Virus record (IMG/VR): IMGVR_UViG_3300028844_003149
Coordinates: 1 to 25,272 of that record
From: a virus
DNA: 25,272 nt
Strand: one strand, 5' to 3'
Position 1 is the stretch's first letter, and each line of letters starts with the position of its first letter. The translations under genes and the position numbers were made by a program. The notes under the pieces were generated by a model that was not told the origin of the DNA, did not search any database, and saw nothing but the letters and a program-made list of their open reading frames with translations. This document shows, one piece after another, positions 1-8,352 of this stretch.

Positions 1-222
1 CTGTTTCGTAACAGTATTTAAGAACATACCAGGTTCTGCACCTTCTACGTAATTTTGATTACGTTTCTGTGCTTCTGCTGATCCGTTCTGTAGTAGTTTT
101 AAGATTGGTGGAGCCAGACTATCTGTCTTCACATTCTCAAAACCCATTTGTGCATCTGCTTCGAATAACGAAGCTGACGGAAGATTTTCATCTTTCTTTG
201 TCATTTGTTTCGCGTTACTCAT
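1..222 (-). CDS. Conserved phage replication-module protein (N-terminal part, cut by window edge)
   Basis: The open frame starts at ATG 222 and runs off the left edge, giving 74 N-terminal residues beginning MSNAKQMTKK. An AGGAG Shine-Dalgarno lies just upstream (about 232-236). The visible part is hydrophilic and carries LFEADAQMGFENV, LAPPILKLLQNGS and YVEGAEPGMFLNTVT. I recognise this pattern (an acidic FEADA start, a LAxPxLKLLQ segment, then an EGAxPGxxxNTV turn) from an uncharacterised family found among replication or recombination genes of marine phages. Its role is not established; single-strand DNA binding is a guess from context only. It follows the 240-791 gene by 17 bases in the same direction, so the two are probably co-transcribed. 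Confidence is high that it is a gene and low on function. Confidence 0.75.
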   Translation of the reverse strand, partial: MSNAKQMTKKDENLPSASLFEADAQMGFENVKTDSLAPPILKLLQNGSAEAQKRNQNYVEGAEPGMFLNTVTKQ

Positions 223-239
223 TTCTCGTTTCTCCTATG

Positions 240-791
240 TTATCGTCTTGTTATTTTTGTTTGGTTACCTTCAAACGGTTTAAATAGGTCGGCAGGAACG
301 TCTTGTCCAGATTCAAGTCGCTCCCTGACCAGTGCTTTGAGTGTCATTGGGTTTACTCCAATCTTCTGGATAGGTTCAAACCCTTGACCTCGTGCAAGGT
401 TAGCATATGTTGCTGCCTTGTTATCTTCGCCACGACCAAAGGTAACGGTAATATCATTTTTAATAATATCACCTAGACCGTTGTTACGAAGCCATGTAAA
501 AGCTGCTTCCTGTTGATCTTTAGGAATAGATGCACCGTAGACTTTTTTAATTTCTACAGCCTCTCCATCTTTCAGCTTTAATTTTGTAATCTGCATTTCA
601 TCCATCATCGCTGGAATCTCAATGCTTGAAATTGCTCTTGCTTTTTCTTTAAGTTTTTTTAAAGACTCTTCTGCATTTGCAATCTCATCTTCAAAATCTT
701 TTAGTTCTAATATTTTATCTGATAGTCTTTTAGCGGAATCTATCTGTTCAACAGATTGCATTCTATCATTTTCATAATCAATTTTTGTCAT
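240..791 (-). CDS. Conserved phage protein with N-terminal coiled coil, replication module
   Basis: This is a 183-residue soluble protein. Residues about 15-55 are rich in Lys, Glu and Leu with heptad spacing (DKILELKDFEDEIANAEESLKKLKEKA), predicting a coiled coil. The rest is a compact domain containing GASIPKDQQEAAFTWLRNNG, TVTFGRGED and GVNPMTLKALVRE. The last motif resembles a conserved C-terminal patch in a marine phage family found beside probable DNA-metabolism genes; I cannot name a reaction. The start at 791 is preceded by AAGGTGAG and by a good promoter at 806-834, so it probably heads its own transcript together with the 1-222 gene. The C-terminus (NQTKITRR) is basic. Confidence 0.8.
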   Translation of the reverse strand: MTKIDYENDRMQSVEQIDSAKRLSDKILELKDFEDEIANAEESLKKLKEKARAISSIEIPAMMDEMQITKLKLKDGEAVEIKKVYGASIPKDQQEAAFTWLRNNGLGDIIKNDITVTFGRGEDNKAATYANLARGQGFEPIQKIGVNPMTLKALVRERLESGQDVPADLFKPFEGNQTKITRR

Positions 792-805
792 AACTTTCTC
801 ACCTT

Positions 806-834
806 TCTATATAATTATTTTTTTTAATTGTCAA
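806..834 (-). promoter_or_regulatory. Sigma70-type promoter for the 240-791 gene
   Basis: On the minus strand, TTGACA (plus 829-834) is followed by exactly 17 bases and TATAGA (plus 806-811). The -35 is a perfect consensus hexamer and overlaps the TGA stop of the 831-1169 gene. The expected start of transcription near 799 leaves a short leader containing the AAGGTGAG ribosome site. Activity has not been tested. Confidence 0.5.
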
Positions 835-1169
835 CCTTTGTTATATAAATTTATTTCAACTGGATAATATCTCCTCTCTTGTTTGTCCCATTTTAATAAT
901 TTATATTTTCCATTTGTAATATCAGAAACTATTGAACAGGTTACACCAATAATTGCCGGGTCACCTGTTAATAATAAATAATCTTCTTCTGTATAATCTT
1001 TTAATTTTTGTTTTAATGTTGTTATCACATAAGTTGGACTTAAAATAATTTGAGAATTCTCAGGTAATAACACTTTAAGTTGTCCAAATTGTGTCGCCCC
1101 AATAATATTTATTTTGGGTGCTCCTGCTTTAGTTCCTGGTATGTCTTGTATAACAAAGACTTTTGACAT
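831..1169 (-). CDS. Conserved hypothetical phage protein
   Basis: This is a 112-residue protein starting MSKVFVIQDIPG and ending VEINLYNKG. It looks like a small alternating-strand fold, with conserved-looking patches PKINIIGATQFG and YLLLTGDPAIIG; the second (LLLTGDPAxIG) recalls a widespread but uncharacterised marine phage protein. I chose ATG 1169 because AAGAAGGA lies about 10-15 bases upstream. The in-frame ATG at 1301 would add 44 residues that read antisense through the start of the helicase gene and look non-protein-like. It is divergent from the helicase, with about 70 bases between them. No function is assigned. Confidence 0.7.
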   Translation of the reverse strand: MSKVFVIQDIPGTKAGAPKINIIGATQFGQLKVLLPENSQIILSPTYVITTLKQKLKDYTEEDYLLLTGDPAIIGVTCSIVSDITNGKYKLLKWDKQERRYYPVEINLYNKG

Positions 1170-1185
1170 TAATAATATATCCTTC

Positions 1186-1214
1186 TTGACATTAAATAAC
1201 ACATAATATATATG
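1186..1214 (+). promoter_or_regulatory. Candidate sigma70-type promoter for the plus-strand helicase
   Basis: TTGACA (1186-1191) is a perfect -35 hexamer, followed by a 17-base spacer and TATATG (1209-1214, four of six matches). Predicted transcription starts near 1221, about 20 bases before the helicase ATG at 1241. The spacing is the same as in the promoter at 806-834. The -10 is weak, so support is moderate. Confidence 0.4.
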
Positions 1215-1240
1215 CTTGCAATAGAAAGTTAAAATATAAT

Positions 1241-2665
1241 ATGCATTACAAATATAAAAGCAAGCCTTTTGCTCACCAGAAAAAAGCCCTTGAAATGTCA
1301 TGGGATAAAGAAGTATTTGCGTACTTCATGGAAATGGGTACAGGTAAATCAAAGGTATTAATTGATAATATTGCTATGCTTTATAACGCTGGCAAGATAG
1401 ATGGTGCTTTAATTATTGCACCAAAAGGTGTTTATAAGAATTGGTTTGACTCTGAAATACCAAGCCATATGCCTGATTATATAGAAAAGAAAGTTGGTTT
1501 ATGGAGAACTAAACCTGATGCTGCAGACCTGAAACCTATGTTTTCTACAGGTGCAGAGCTTCATATATTGATTATGAACGTAGAAGCATTTTCTACAAAA
1601 AAAGGTGTAGATTTTGCAAAAAAGTTTTTAGCTTCTCATAAAACTATAATGGCAATTGATGAATCAACTTCTATAAAAAATCCTCAAGCAAAAAGAACAA
1701 AAGCAATTATAGATATTAGTATTAATTCTAAATATAGAAGAATACTTACAGGTTCGCCTGTAACTAAATCACCATTAGATTTATTTGCACAATGTTATTT
1801 TTTAAGTCCTTTTTTATTAGGACATGAATCTTACTACACATTTAAAATTAGATATGCGATTACTAAACAAGTAAATGTATCAGGTAGAATGATTCAACTT
1901 GTTGTTGGTTATAGAAACTTACCTGAACTATCTGATAAAATAAAACCTTTTTCATATCGTGTATTAAAAGATGATTGTTTAGATCTACCAAAGAAAACAT
2001 ATTCAAAACGTACAGTAGAATTAACTGATGAACAAAAGAAACTTTATAAACAAATGAAACAAGAAGCTATTGCATTTTTAAATGGTAAAGTAGTTTCGTC
2101 TACAACTGTAATTACTCAATTAATGAGATTACATCAAATAACTTGTGGTCATTTCACATCTAATGATGGTGTGGTTCAAGATGTAAAAAGCAATCGTATT
2201 AATCAACTAATGGATATTCTTGAAGAGGTTGAAGGCAAAGCTGTTATATGGGCACATTATAGATATGATATTAAAAAAATTGTAGAATCTATATCAAAAA
2301 AATATGGTGAAAATACAGTTGTTACATATTATGGTGATACATCAACAGATGATAGACAGAAAGCTATTAAAAAAATACAAAACCCTAAAAGTCCTGTTAG
2401 ATTTATTGTAGGCACACCTCAAACAGGAGGTTACGGTATTACACTTACAGGTGCATCAACAATGATTTATTATTCTAATGGTTATGATCTTGAGAAAAGA
2501 ATGCAATCAGAAGCTAGAATAGATCGTATTGGTCAAGAAAAACCTATGACATATATTGATCTTATTTGTGAAGATACTATTGATACAAAAATAGTTACTT
2601 CTCTTCGTAACAAAGTAAACATTGCTACTGAAATAATGGGTGAAGAATTAAAAGATTGGATTTAA
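1241..2665 (+). CDS. SNF2-type superfamily 2 helicase/ATPase
   Basis: This is a 474-residue protein with both halves of an SF2 motor. The N-terminal lobe has AHQ (about 11-13), Walker A MGTGKS (about 32-37), a DEST Walker B box (about 140-143) and TGSP motif III (about 170-173). The C-terminal lobe has GGYGITLTGAST and the motif VI string EARIDRIGQ (about 424-432), which is diagnostic of the SNF2/RapA group. Such proteins translocate on double-stranded DNA; in phages they are usually placed in replication or recombination. It has no extra DNA-binding or nuclease domain and is shorter than most cellular SNF2 proteins. It runs against its neighbours: its stop overlaps the stop of the 2662-2856 gene by four bases. 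The ribosome site is weak (AGAAAG). Function class is secure; the exact role is not. Confidence 0.93.
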   Translation: MHYKYKSKPFAHQKKALEMSWDKEVFAYFMEMGTGKSKVLIDNIAMLYNAGKIDGALIIAPKGVYKNWFDSEIPSHMPDYIEKKVGLWRTKPDAADLKPMFSTGAELHILIMNVEAFSTKKGVDFAKKFLASHKTIMAIDESTSIKNPQAKRTKAIIDISINSKYRRILTGSPVTKSPLDLFAQCYFLSPFLLGHESYYTFKIRYAITKQVNVSGRMIQLVVGYRNLPELSDKIKPFSYRVLKDDCLDLPKKTYSKRTVELTDEQKKLYKQMKQEAIAFLNGKVVSSTTVITQLMRLHQITCGHFTSNDGVVQDVKSNRINQLMDILEEVEGKAVIWAHYRYDIKKIVESISKKYGENTVVTYYGDTSTDDRQKAIKKIQNPKSPVRFIVGTPQTGGYGITLTGASTMIYYSNGYDLEKRMQSEARIDRIGQEKPMTYIDLICEDTIDTKIVTSLRNKVNIATEIMGEELKDWI

Positions 2666-2856
2666 AGTTTTTGTAAGAGAACTAAAATAACACCACCCAT
2701 ACCTGTGATGACTGCTCCCATAGATACTAATAATATTCTTTCTACTCTAGTAATTTGTCCTTCTAATTTATGAATCTTGTCGTGAGTTTGTTTCTGCATA
2801 ATTCTGCAGAGTTTTTCGTGTGAGTCTATTCGTTGTAGTGCGTTGTCTTTAGTCAT
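2662..2856 (-). CDS. XhlA-like single-membrane-segment protein, candidate holin
   Basis: This is a 64-residue protein. Residues 1-38 form an amphipathic, charged helix (HDKIHKLEGQITRVERI) and residues about 41-62 form one hydrophobic membrane segment (ILLVSMGAVITGMGGVILVLLQ) ending in a single lysine. This charged-helix-then-membrane layout is that of the XhlA/haemolysin-associated family, which acts with holins in lysis. It is last in the virion operon, a common place for lysis genes, but no endolysin is adjacent in this window. Its ATG shares a base with the stop of the upstream gene (TAATG), pointing to translational coupling. The lysis role is inferred from shape and place; a virion membrane protein is the alternative. 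Confidence 0.6.
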   Translation of the reverse strand: MTKDNALQRIDSHEKLCRIMQKQTHDKIHKLEGQITRVERILLVSMGAVITGMGGVILVLLQKL

Positions 2857-3350
2857 TAAATAAATCCATCATCAGAGCTACCAGTACCTGCATTAGAAGT
2901 TCCATCGTTAGCATTACCACTATAGTCATTGTTATCAAAAGCATCGTCTGATCCTTGTGCTGCTCCTATTTCTATTCCTGTTGGCATAATCGCAGAGTCT
3001 GGTGTTATATCTAACCTACCTGCTCTTTTATCCTGATAATTTTTAAACAAATCAGAAATTCCACCCATTCCATCTGAAATATTATCTCTAATTCGTGGAG
3101 AGTTATACCCTATGATGGCTCCCATTGGCCCACCTAGTAATAATCCTAAAAGACCTCTTGTCAAACCACCTCTATTTTGACTTAAATAATTTTGAGTTTG
3201 TTGAAAAGCATTTAAGTCTTGTGGCACATCACTAGTATTTATGTAACCTGGATTTGCATCGTAAAGTAAATTCCTATTCACTATCCCAGACCCAGATAAA
3301 TCTTCCAGATTTCCTAAATATCGGTTTATGTCTTCTACATTAATTTGCAT
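2856..3350 (-). CDS. Small probable virion/ejection protein with glycine-rich hydrophobic segment
   Basis: This is a 164-residue protein not recognised by name. Residues about 60-82 (RGGLTRGLLGLLLGGPMGAI) form a Gly-rich hydrophobic stretch of glycine-zipper type that could insert in or perturb a membrane. The last 40 residues are acidic and low in complexity (Asp, Asn, Gly, Ser) and end DDGFI. It contains no cysteine, like the four genes upstream. Both ends are TAATG stop-start fusions (at 3350 with the 1381-residue gene and at 2856 with the candidate holin), so it is translated as part of a coupled chain. A minor internal virion protein is the likeliest role. Confidence 0.6.
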   Translation of the reverse strand: MQINVEDINRYLGNLEDLSGSGIVNRNLLYDANPGYINTSDVPQDLNAFQQTQNYLSQNRGGLTRGLLGLLLGGPMGAIIGYNSPRIRDNISDGMGGISDLFKNYQDKRAGRLDITPDSAIMPTGIEIGAAQGSDDAFDNNDYSGNANDGTSNAGTGSSDDGFI

Positions 3351-6300
3351 TATACAATACCTCTTTGTCTTAATCTTATAGCTTTTTCTTCATCTGAAAG
3401 TAAAGCATTTTCTGTTGTGGTCAACCCTGATTGCATAGGCATTGGCGGTGTTGAAACAACTTGTGGATTAGGTTGTGGTTGTTCTGGTAATGGCGGTGTT
3501 GGTATATCATTAATAGAAGAACTTCTTTTTTCACCAGTTAAATAATCTTCTAATCTTATTTGATCTTGATACCTATCGTCTAAGGACATACCTATCATAT
3601 CTCTTTTCATTTCATTTAAAATTTGTAATGCTTCTTCATCTAAAGGTGCTTCAAATGTTAGTTGTTCAAATTGTTCTTCTAATTTTTCTCTTTGTTCTCT
3701 AACTTTTTTGCTATAACCTGGACTAATTTTAAATGGCAAATATTCACCTTCGTTCATAAAATTAAATTCTTTTCTAATTCCTCTATCTATGTAAAGTTTT
3801 CTCATAGCCTCTTCATCAACTTCTAAAATTCTTGCTAACTCATTTATATCTTTTTGTTTTTTCATAGCTTTAAATCTTTGTTGATTAGCTATGTAGTATC
3901 TTTCAATAATATCGTCCCTAGATATTTCTCCCCCTTTTGTTGTTGGGGATGTTAATAAACTTCTTGTTCCTGCAACTGACTTTTTAAATTCATATATTTT
4001 ATATGGCATACTTTTCATTGGATCTAGTTTTACCCCTCTTAAACCATAAAAACCTGCTATTTCATCATCTACATTAAACTTCTCGCCTCTCGGTCCTGGT
4101 TTATCTTGTATGGCTGTTCCTAATCTTTTAAATTGTTTAATAGAAAAAGGAGCTGTTGCTTCTATTGTATACTCAACTGCTTTTTGAATTTTTTCTCCTT
4201 GAGGTGCATCTTCATTCCATATTCTATAACCCTCTTTTGTTTCTCCATCTCTAACTAAAATGTCTAGCATTGTTGCATACCAAATAGATGGTTCAATAAA
4301 GGGTCTAGCTAATCTTGCCATACCTCTTGCCAAACCTTCATATAAACCTGGTACTAAAGGTTTGGAAGGATCAATAACTCTTTGTTCTTCAACAGAAGCT
4401 AACGCAGCAGTAATTGGGTTAGTTAAAGTATCATAAACAAATGCACCAGATGCATCTATGTAATTTAGTGAACCATCCTCATCTCGAGTAAGAAATATAA
4501 TAGATTCTTTTGAATAGTATGGAACAAATTCTCTGGCTGCTGCTGCCATATCTTTAGTTATACCATATAAGTTTCTTAGTATTTCACCTGTCACTGGTAT
4601 GGCAACTCCTATCGTTGTTGCTGCAGATGCTAATCTTTTATAACCAATTGCAGCTGTGATAGGATTTTTTGTTTCTTTAAGAGCGATCTCAATTAAATTT
4701 ACACCATTTCTTAAAATTTCAGCAGGCCATGCTAAGAAGTTTCCTAAAGGTAATCTTCGAACAGCTTGAACTAATCTACCTACATAACCATAGTTTGGCA
4801 TGTAGTTTCTAACTAAATTTGCAGCTGTCTTCATTAACTCTAAATCTGAAGGCATTTGTTTTATTTTACCTGCATTAAAAGCAGCTGTGTAAGCTTTTTT
4901 ATAACTATCAAAATCACCTAAGAAAGAAAAAATTTTCCAAAGATCATCTTCAGCTACATACAAGTCTCCAGCTTTTGTATATAAATTTTTTAAGCCTTGA
5001 CCAAATCTACCAAAAAATCTTTGATAAACATCTCCACCTTTTCCAATGTCATCTAATACTCCTGCAATATCTCTTGCTACAGCAGAAGAATTTACTACTT
5101 GTTCTTCTAATAAAAATTTATACATAGCCTGATCTTTAGGTAAATTACGATAAAGTAATTGAGGTTGAACTGTATTGAAAGCTTGTTTAAAATTTTTAAC
5201 TACTGTAACTGGATTTTTAAATACATTACCAGAAGCTATAGCAAATATACTAGAACCAACAAAGTTTCTTGTATGTGTAAAAGGACCCAATATTGTTTTT
5301 GATATTTGAGTTGCACCTTTTGGTATTAAAACTAAATGTTTATAAAAAGCATTTTTAGCAAATTCATCAAAAGGTATTTTCTCTGCAAATTGTAAAGCGT
5401 CAGCAAATTTTTTACTTGTAAAATATCCATTTAATGGATTTGTGTAAGCACTCTCACCTAAAGGCGATTTTATTTGTAAACCATTTTTACTAGTAATTAA
5501 TTGTTGGTTAGGTAAACCTTTTATAGCCTGTAGTCTTGTTGGATACACAACTGCTCTTTTACCTTGCTTAATTAACTCTTCACTATTTTTTAATACATTT
5601 GAATACAACTCATCTTTAGCAACTATCGATGCTAAATCATTTATAGTGTTTATAATTGTGTTTCTGATATCTCTTTTTTGTCCAAATAATCTTTGAAAAT
5701 CTCGTAAATCATCTTTTGTTTTTATTAACTTACCGGGTTTGAAAACACCTTTTTTAAAACTATCTGCAATGTTTATAAGCTGTGTTTGTGTATCATCTAA
5801 AGCATTTAATTTAGTCATAAAGAAACGTGGTGTTTTAGTTACTTCATCTATCTGTACGTTTTTTATAATATCATCTACTATTAAATCTAATTCTGTATCA
5901 CCTAGTTTAACTCCTTCTGATTTACCATATCTATTTATAACAGATTTTACAGCATTTACATTGGCTTCAGCTGGTTTATAATTAGCCCAAGGTAAAATAC
6001 TTCTGTCTGTTGATATTTTGTATTCTGATGTAAACATATTTTTCATACGATCAGACATTATTTCGTTAAATTGTTTTGAACCAACATTTAAATTTTTACT
6101 TGTAAGCAAAGCATTTTTAAATATGTTAAATTCATTTCTAATTTTTATTAAATCGGAGACGATAGCTTTTTGATCATTTGCAGTAATATCAAGTTCGTCT
6201 GCAAATTTTTTAAATTCTTTCATTGTTTTTGTATCAAAACCATTAAATATAATTTTATTATTTTTAACTACATCTTGACCTCCTGTTAAAAGTTCATCTA

Positions 6301-7495
6301 CTCTTCCTATAATTCTTTTAAATGCTGGACTACCTTTTGAAATACCGGATCGTTTTGCAATATCAAATAATGTTTTATCTATATCTAATATCAAATCTTT
6401 TGATGTAACTTGTCCTGCATTAATTTGACCTTCTACTTTTTTAGTTCCTTCAAACAGTTTTTGTTCTTTAAACCCTCTTGGTCTTAAATCTGCTGCAAAT
6501 CTATCTATCCATCTATCAATAGCTTTGTTACTATAAGCAAGTTTATCTCCTTGCTCGATTAATTTATTTGTTACCTTTCCTAAACCATAGCCTACAACAA
6601 CAGATATCAAACCTGTGTCAGCTCCAAACTTAAATCTGTTTGTTAAATTTCTAACAGCTTCGTCTTTAGCATCTTCTCTTTTTACTCTATCTAATCGTGT
6701 TGGAAAATCAAAACCAATTAATTCATTTAATGCTTCTATATCTCCTAACGTACCTATGTCTTCAGTTTCTGCTACAAGACCTGCACCAATTCCACCACCA
6801 ATACCTATAGCTATGTATTTATTTTTACCTGATAATTTATTTAATTCTTTTGCTTTTTCTAAAGCTTTAACCATGTTTTTATTTGGTTTAGCAACTTTTC
6901 CTACTTTAGCTGCCTTTATATAATTGTTAGCTATTTGTTTAGCTTTATTTCCTAAATATAAAGTTCCAGATGCTCCTGCTCTACCTCCAACATATAATTG
7001 AGTAAATGCAGAAGTTAATCTACCTACAGCATCTTGATATGCAATTTCTTCTGCTCCTCTTTCTAATTTTCCAAAAACAGACTCATCAAAATCTTTTTCT
7101 AGTTTAGCAAATAAACCTGCATCTTTTTTTATATTCTCTTCACCCAATGCATCAACTATCGCACCAGTTAAAGTATAAGCGTTTTTTGCTATTTTTAGTG
7201 AAGCATCAAGCACACCAATAACACCTGTTTCTAATATTGTGTATTCATTTGTAGGAACTTCTTCACCTTTTATTGATCTGTATAATTTTTCTGCTGCAGT
7301 AAATCCTGTAGTAAAAACAGGCGCTCCTTGTTTATATGTTTCAGGTAATTTATCTTGATTAAGATCACCAGGTTTAAAAGCAGGTTGACTATAATTTTCT
7401 GTATCAATAGAAACTTCATCAACATCAGGAAGTTCATCTACGTTAGGAGTTTGTGGTAATTTTTTACTGTTTTCAAGTTCTGTTTTTGAAGACAT
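3350..7495 (-). CDS. Large internal virion/DNA-ejection protein (predicted)
   Basis: At 1381 residues this is by far the largest gene here, and it contains no cysteine. Residues 1-60 are acidic and probably disordered. Hydrophobic or Gly-rich segments lie at about 225-243 (YIAIGIGGGIGAGLVAE), 290-310 (GLISVVVGYGLGKVT), 715-758 and 945-980 (AATTIGVAIPVTGEIL), separated by long charged helices. A charged region near 1275-1320 precedes a Pro-rich tail (PTPPLPEQPQP). Size, helix content and position with smaller Gly/Gln-rich genes fit the internal or ejection proteins of podoviruses (the role played by T7 gp15/gp16 and their analogues). I see no lysozyme or transglycosylase catalytic motif. AGGAG precedes ATG 7495. 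Being a virion protein is likely; the ejection role is inferred. Confidence 0.65.
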   Translation of the reverse strand: MSSKTELENSKKLPQTPNVDELPDVDEVSIDTENYSQPAFKPGDLNQDKLPETYKQGAPVFTTGFTAAEKLYRSIKGEEVPTNEYTILETGVIGVLDASLKIAKNAYTLTGAIVDALGEENIKKDAGLFAKLEKDFDESVFGKLERGAEEIAYQDAVGRLTSAFTQLYVGGRAGASGTLYLGNKAKQIANNYIKAAKVGKVAKPNKNMVKALEKAKELNKLSGKNKYIAIGIGGGIGAGLVAETEDIGTLGDIEALNELIGFDFPTRLDRVKREDAKDEAVRNLTNRFKFGADTGLISVVVGYGLGKVTNKLIEQGDKLAYSNKAIDRWIDRFAADLRPRGFKEQKLFEGTKKVEGQINAGQVTSKDLILDIDKTLFDIAKRSGISKGSPAFKRIIGRVDELLTGGQDVVKNNKIIFNGFDTKTMKEFKKFADELDITANDQKAIVSDLIKIRNEFNIFKNALLTSKNLNVGSKQFNEIMSDRMKNMFTSEYKISTDRSILPWANYKPAEANVNAVKSVINRYGKSEGVKLGDTELDLIVDDIIKNVQIDEVTKTPRFFMTKLNALDDTQTQLINIADSFKKGVFKPGKLIKTKDDLRDFQRLFGQKRDIRNTIINTINDLASIVAKDELYSNVLKNSEELIKQGKRAVVYPTRLQAIKGLPNQQLITSKNGLQIKSPLGESAYTNPLNGYFTSKKFADALQFAEKIPFDEFAKNAFYKHLVLIPKGATQISKTILGPFTHTRNFVGSSIFAIASGNVFKNPVTVVKNFKQAFNTVQPQLLYRNLPKDQAMYKFLLEEQVVNSSAVARDIAGVLDDIGKGGDVYQRFFGRFGQGLKNLYTKAGDLYVAEDDLWKIFSFLGDFDSYKKAYTAAFNAGKIKQMPSDLELMKTAANLVRNYMPNYGYVGRLVQAVRRLPLGNFLAWPAEILRNGVNLIEIALKETKNPITAAIGYKRLASAATTIGVAIPVTGEILRNLYGITKDMAAAAREFVPYYSKESIIFLTRDEDGSLNYIDASGAFVYDTLTNPITAALASVEEQRVIDPSKPLVPGLYEGLARGMARLARPFIEPSIWYATMLDILVRDGETKEGYRIWNEDAPQGEKIQKAVEYTIEATAPFSIKQFKRLGTAIQDKPGPRGEKFNVDDEIAGFYGLRGVKLDPMKSMPYKIYEFKKSVAGTRSLLTSPTTKGGEISRDDIIERYYIANQQRFKAMKKQKDINELARILEVDEEAMRKLYIDRGIRKEFNFMNEGEYLPFKISPGYSKKVREQREKLEEQFEQLTFEAPLDEEALQILNEMKRDMIGMSLDDRYQDQIRLEDYLTGEKRSSSINDIPTPPLPEQPQPNPQVVSTPPMPMQSGLTTTENALLSDEEKAIRLRQRGIV

Positions 7496-7504
7496 TACTT
7501 ACTC

Positions 7505-8344
7505 CTATTTTAATAATATTAATGATTTCTGTCCATCGAAATAATATAAGTTACGTGTTACGGGATCTAAATAAACATTGTTTGGTTGTAAAGTACTTGG
7601 TGGATTTCTGTCAGGCGCTGTCCAAACATAATTACCTGTAGTTGTTTCTAATTCAAAATTTCTAGGTATAAGACCTTTTAATCTTCCTCCAACTTTTCTT
7701 CTAAAGTCTTCATCATTTGCTATTCGGTATTGTGTTTCTGCTAAAGCTTTAGCATCAGCATAGTTTAAAGAAGTATCTGTTTGTATTCTTTTTGTGATAT
7801 CTTCTATTGTTTTTGTTTGTAAAGCTTCTGATTTATCTACACCTTCTAATTCAGTTGTTCTAATTACATATTCAAATGTCTCATCATAACTTTGAAATTG
7901 TCTTTGATCTTCTGGTTTTTGAGATTCAATAGCCCAAAGATCTTTTGCTAATTTTTGATATTTTAAAAGTTTTTGATCGCTTGTTCCTGATAATGTTTTT
8001 AAAAATGTTTGTTGTCCAAGATCTCTAGCTTTTTGTATTTTAGGTTCAAACATCTTTTGAAAGTTAGCACCTGTTTGTCCTAATGCTCCACCTAATGTTT
8101 GAAACTGACCAGCTGGTGCAGCACTTGCACCAAACGCTCTTAAAAAATCTCTAACTTGTTCTCCATAAGCAGGCATTGCTTGTTCTTGAACAGCTTGAGA
8201 AACTTGTTTTGCAAACGCAGTTCTTGCAGGATCTAATGATCCTTCTTTATAATTTTTTCTTTTTTCTAAGTTAGAAGTAATACCTGTTCCATAAGGGTTA
8301 GGTGTGCCACCTCTAAACATTGGTCTACGTAAAATTTTTGACAT
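7505..8344 (-). CDS. Probable internal virion protein with RPMFRGG N-terminus
   Basis: This is a 279-residue protein beginning MSKILRRPMFRGGTPNPYGTGITSN. The basic RPMFRGG...GTGIT start is one I associate with marine phage virion proteins encoded beside very large ejection-like genes. The middle (residues about 40-220) is helical and rich in Gln, Ala and Lys; the end has strand-like YVWTAPDR and NVYLDPVTRNLYYFDG. No cysteine, signal peptide or membrane segment is seen. It sits 9 bases before the 1381-residue gene and 8 bases after the 8353-9228 gene, in one operon. A catalytic function is not suggested. Confidence 0.6.
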   Translation of the reverse strand: MSKILRRPMFRGGTPNPYGTGITSNLEKRKNYKEGSLDPARTAFAKQVSQAVQEQAMPAYGEQVRDFLRAFGASAAPAGQFQTLGGALGQTGANFQKMFEPKIQKARDLGQQTFLKTLSGTSDQKLLKYQKLAKDLWAIESQKPEDQRQFQSYDETFEYVIRTTELEGVDKSEALQTKTIEDITKRIQTDTSLNYADAKALAETQYRIANDEDFRRKVGGRLKGLIPRNFELETTTGNYVWTAPDRNPPSTLQPNNVYLDPVTRNLYYFDGQKSLILLK

Positions 8345-8352
8345 AAATACTA

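Noticed and set aside
1235-1240. Perfect TATAAT just before the helicase ATG
   Set aside because: Transcription would begin inside the coding region, and no -35 is correctly spaced. The TTGACA-N17 promoter upstream fits better.
1170-1301. Longer start for the 831-1169 gene at ATG 1301
   Set aside because: It would overlap the helicase start antisense and add a Cys/Tyr-rich stretch not typical of this family; AAGAAGGA supports ATG 1169.
6615-6923. Plus-strand open frames of 60-102 codons inside the 1381-residue gene (also 3345-3545, 5739-5981)
   Set aside because: They are antisense to a long, convincing gene, lack ribosome sites and have Ser/Pro/Phe-rich composition typical of shadows.
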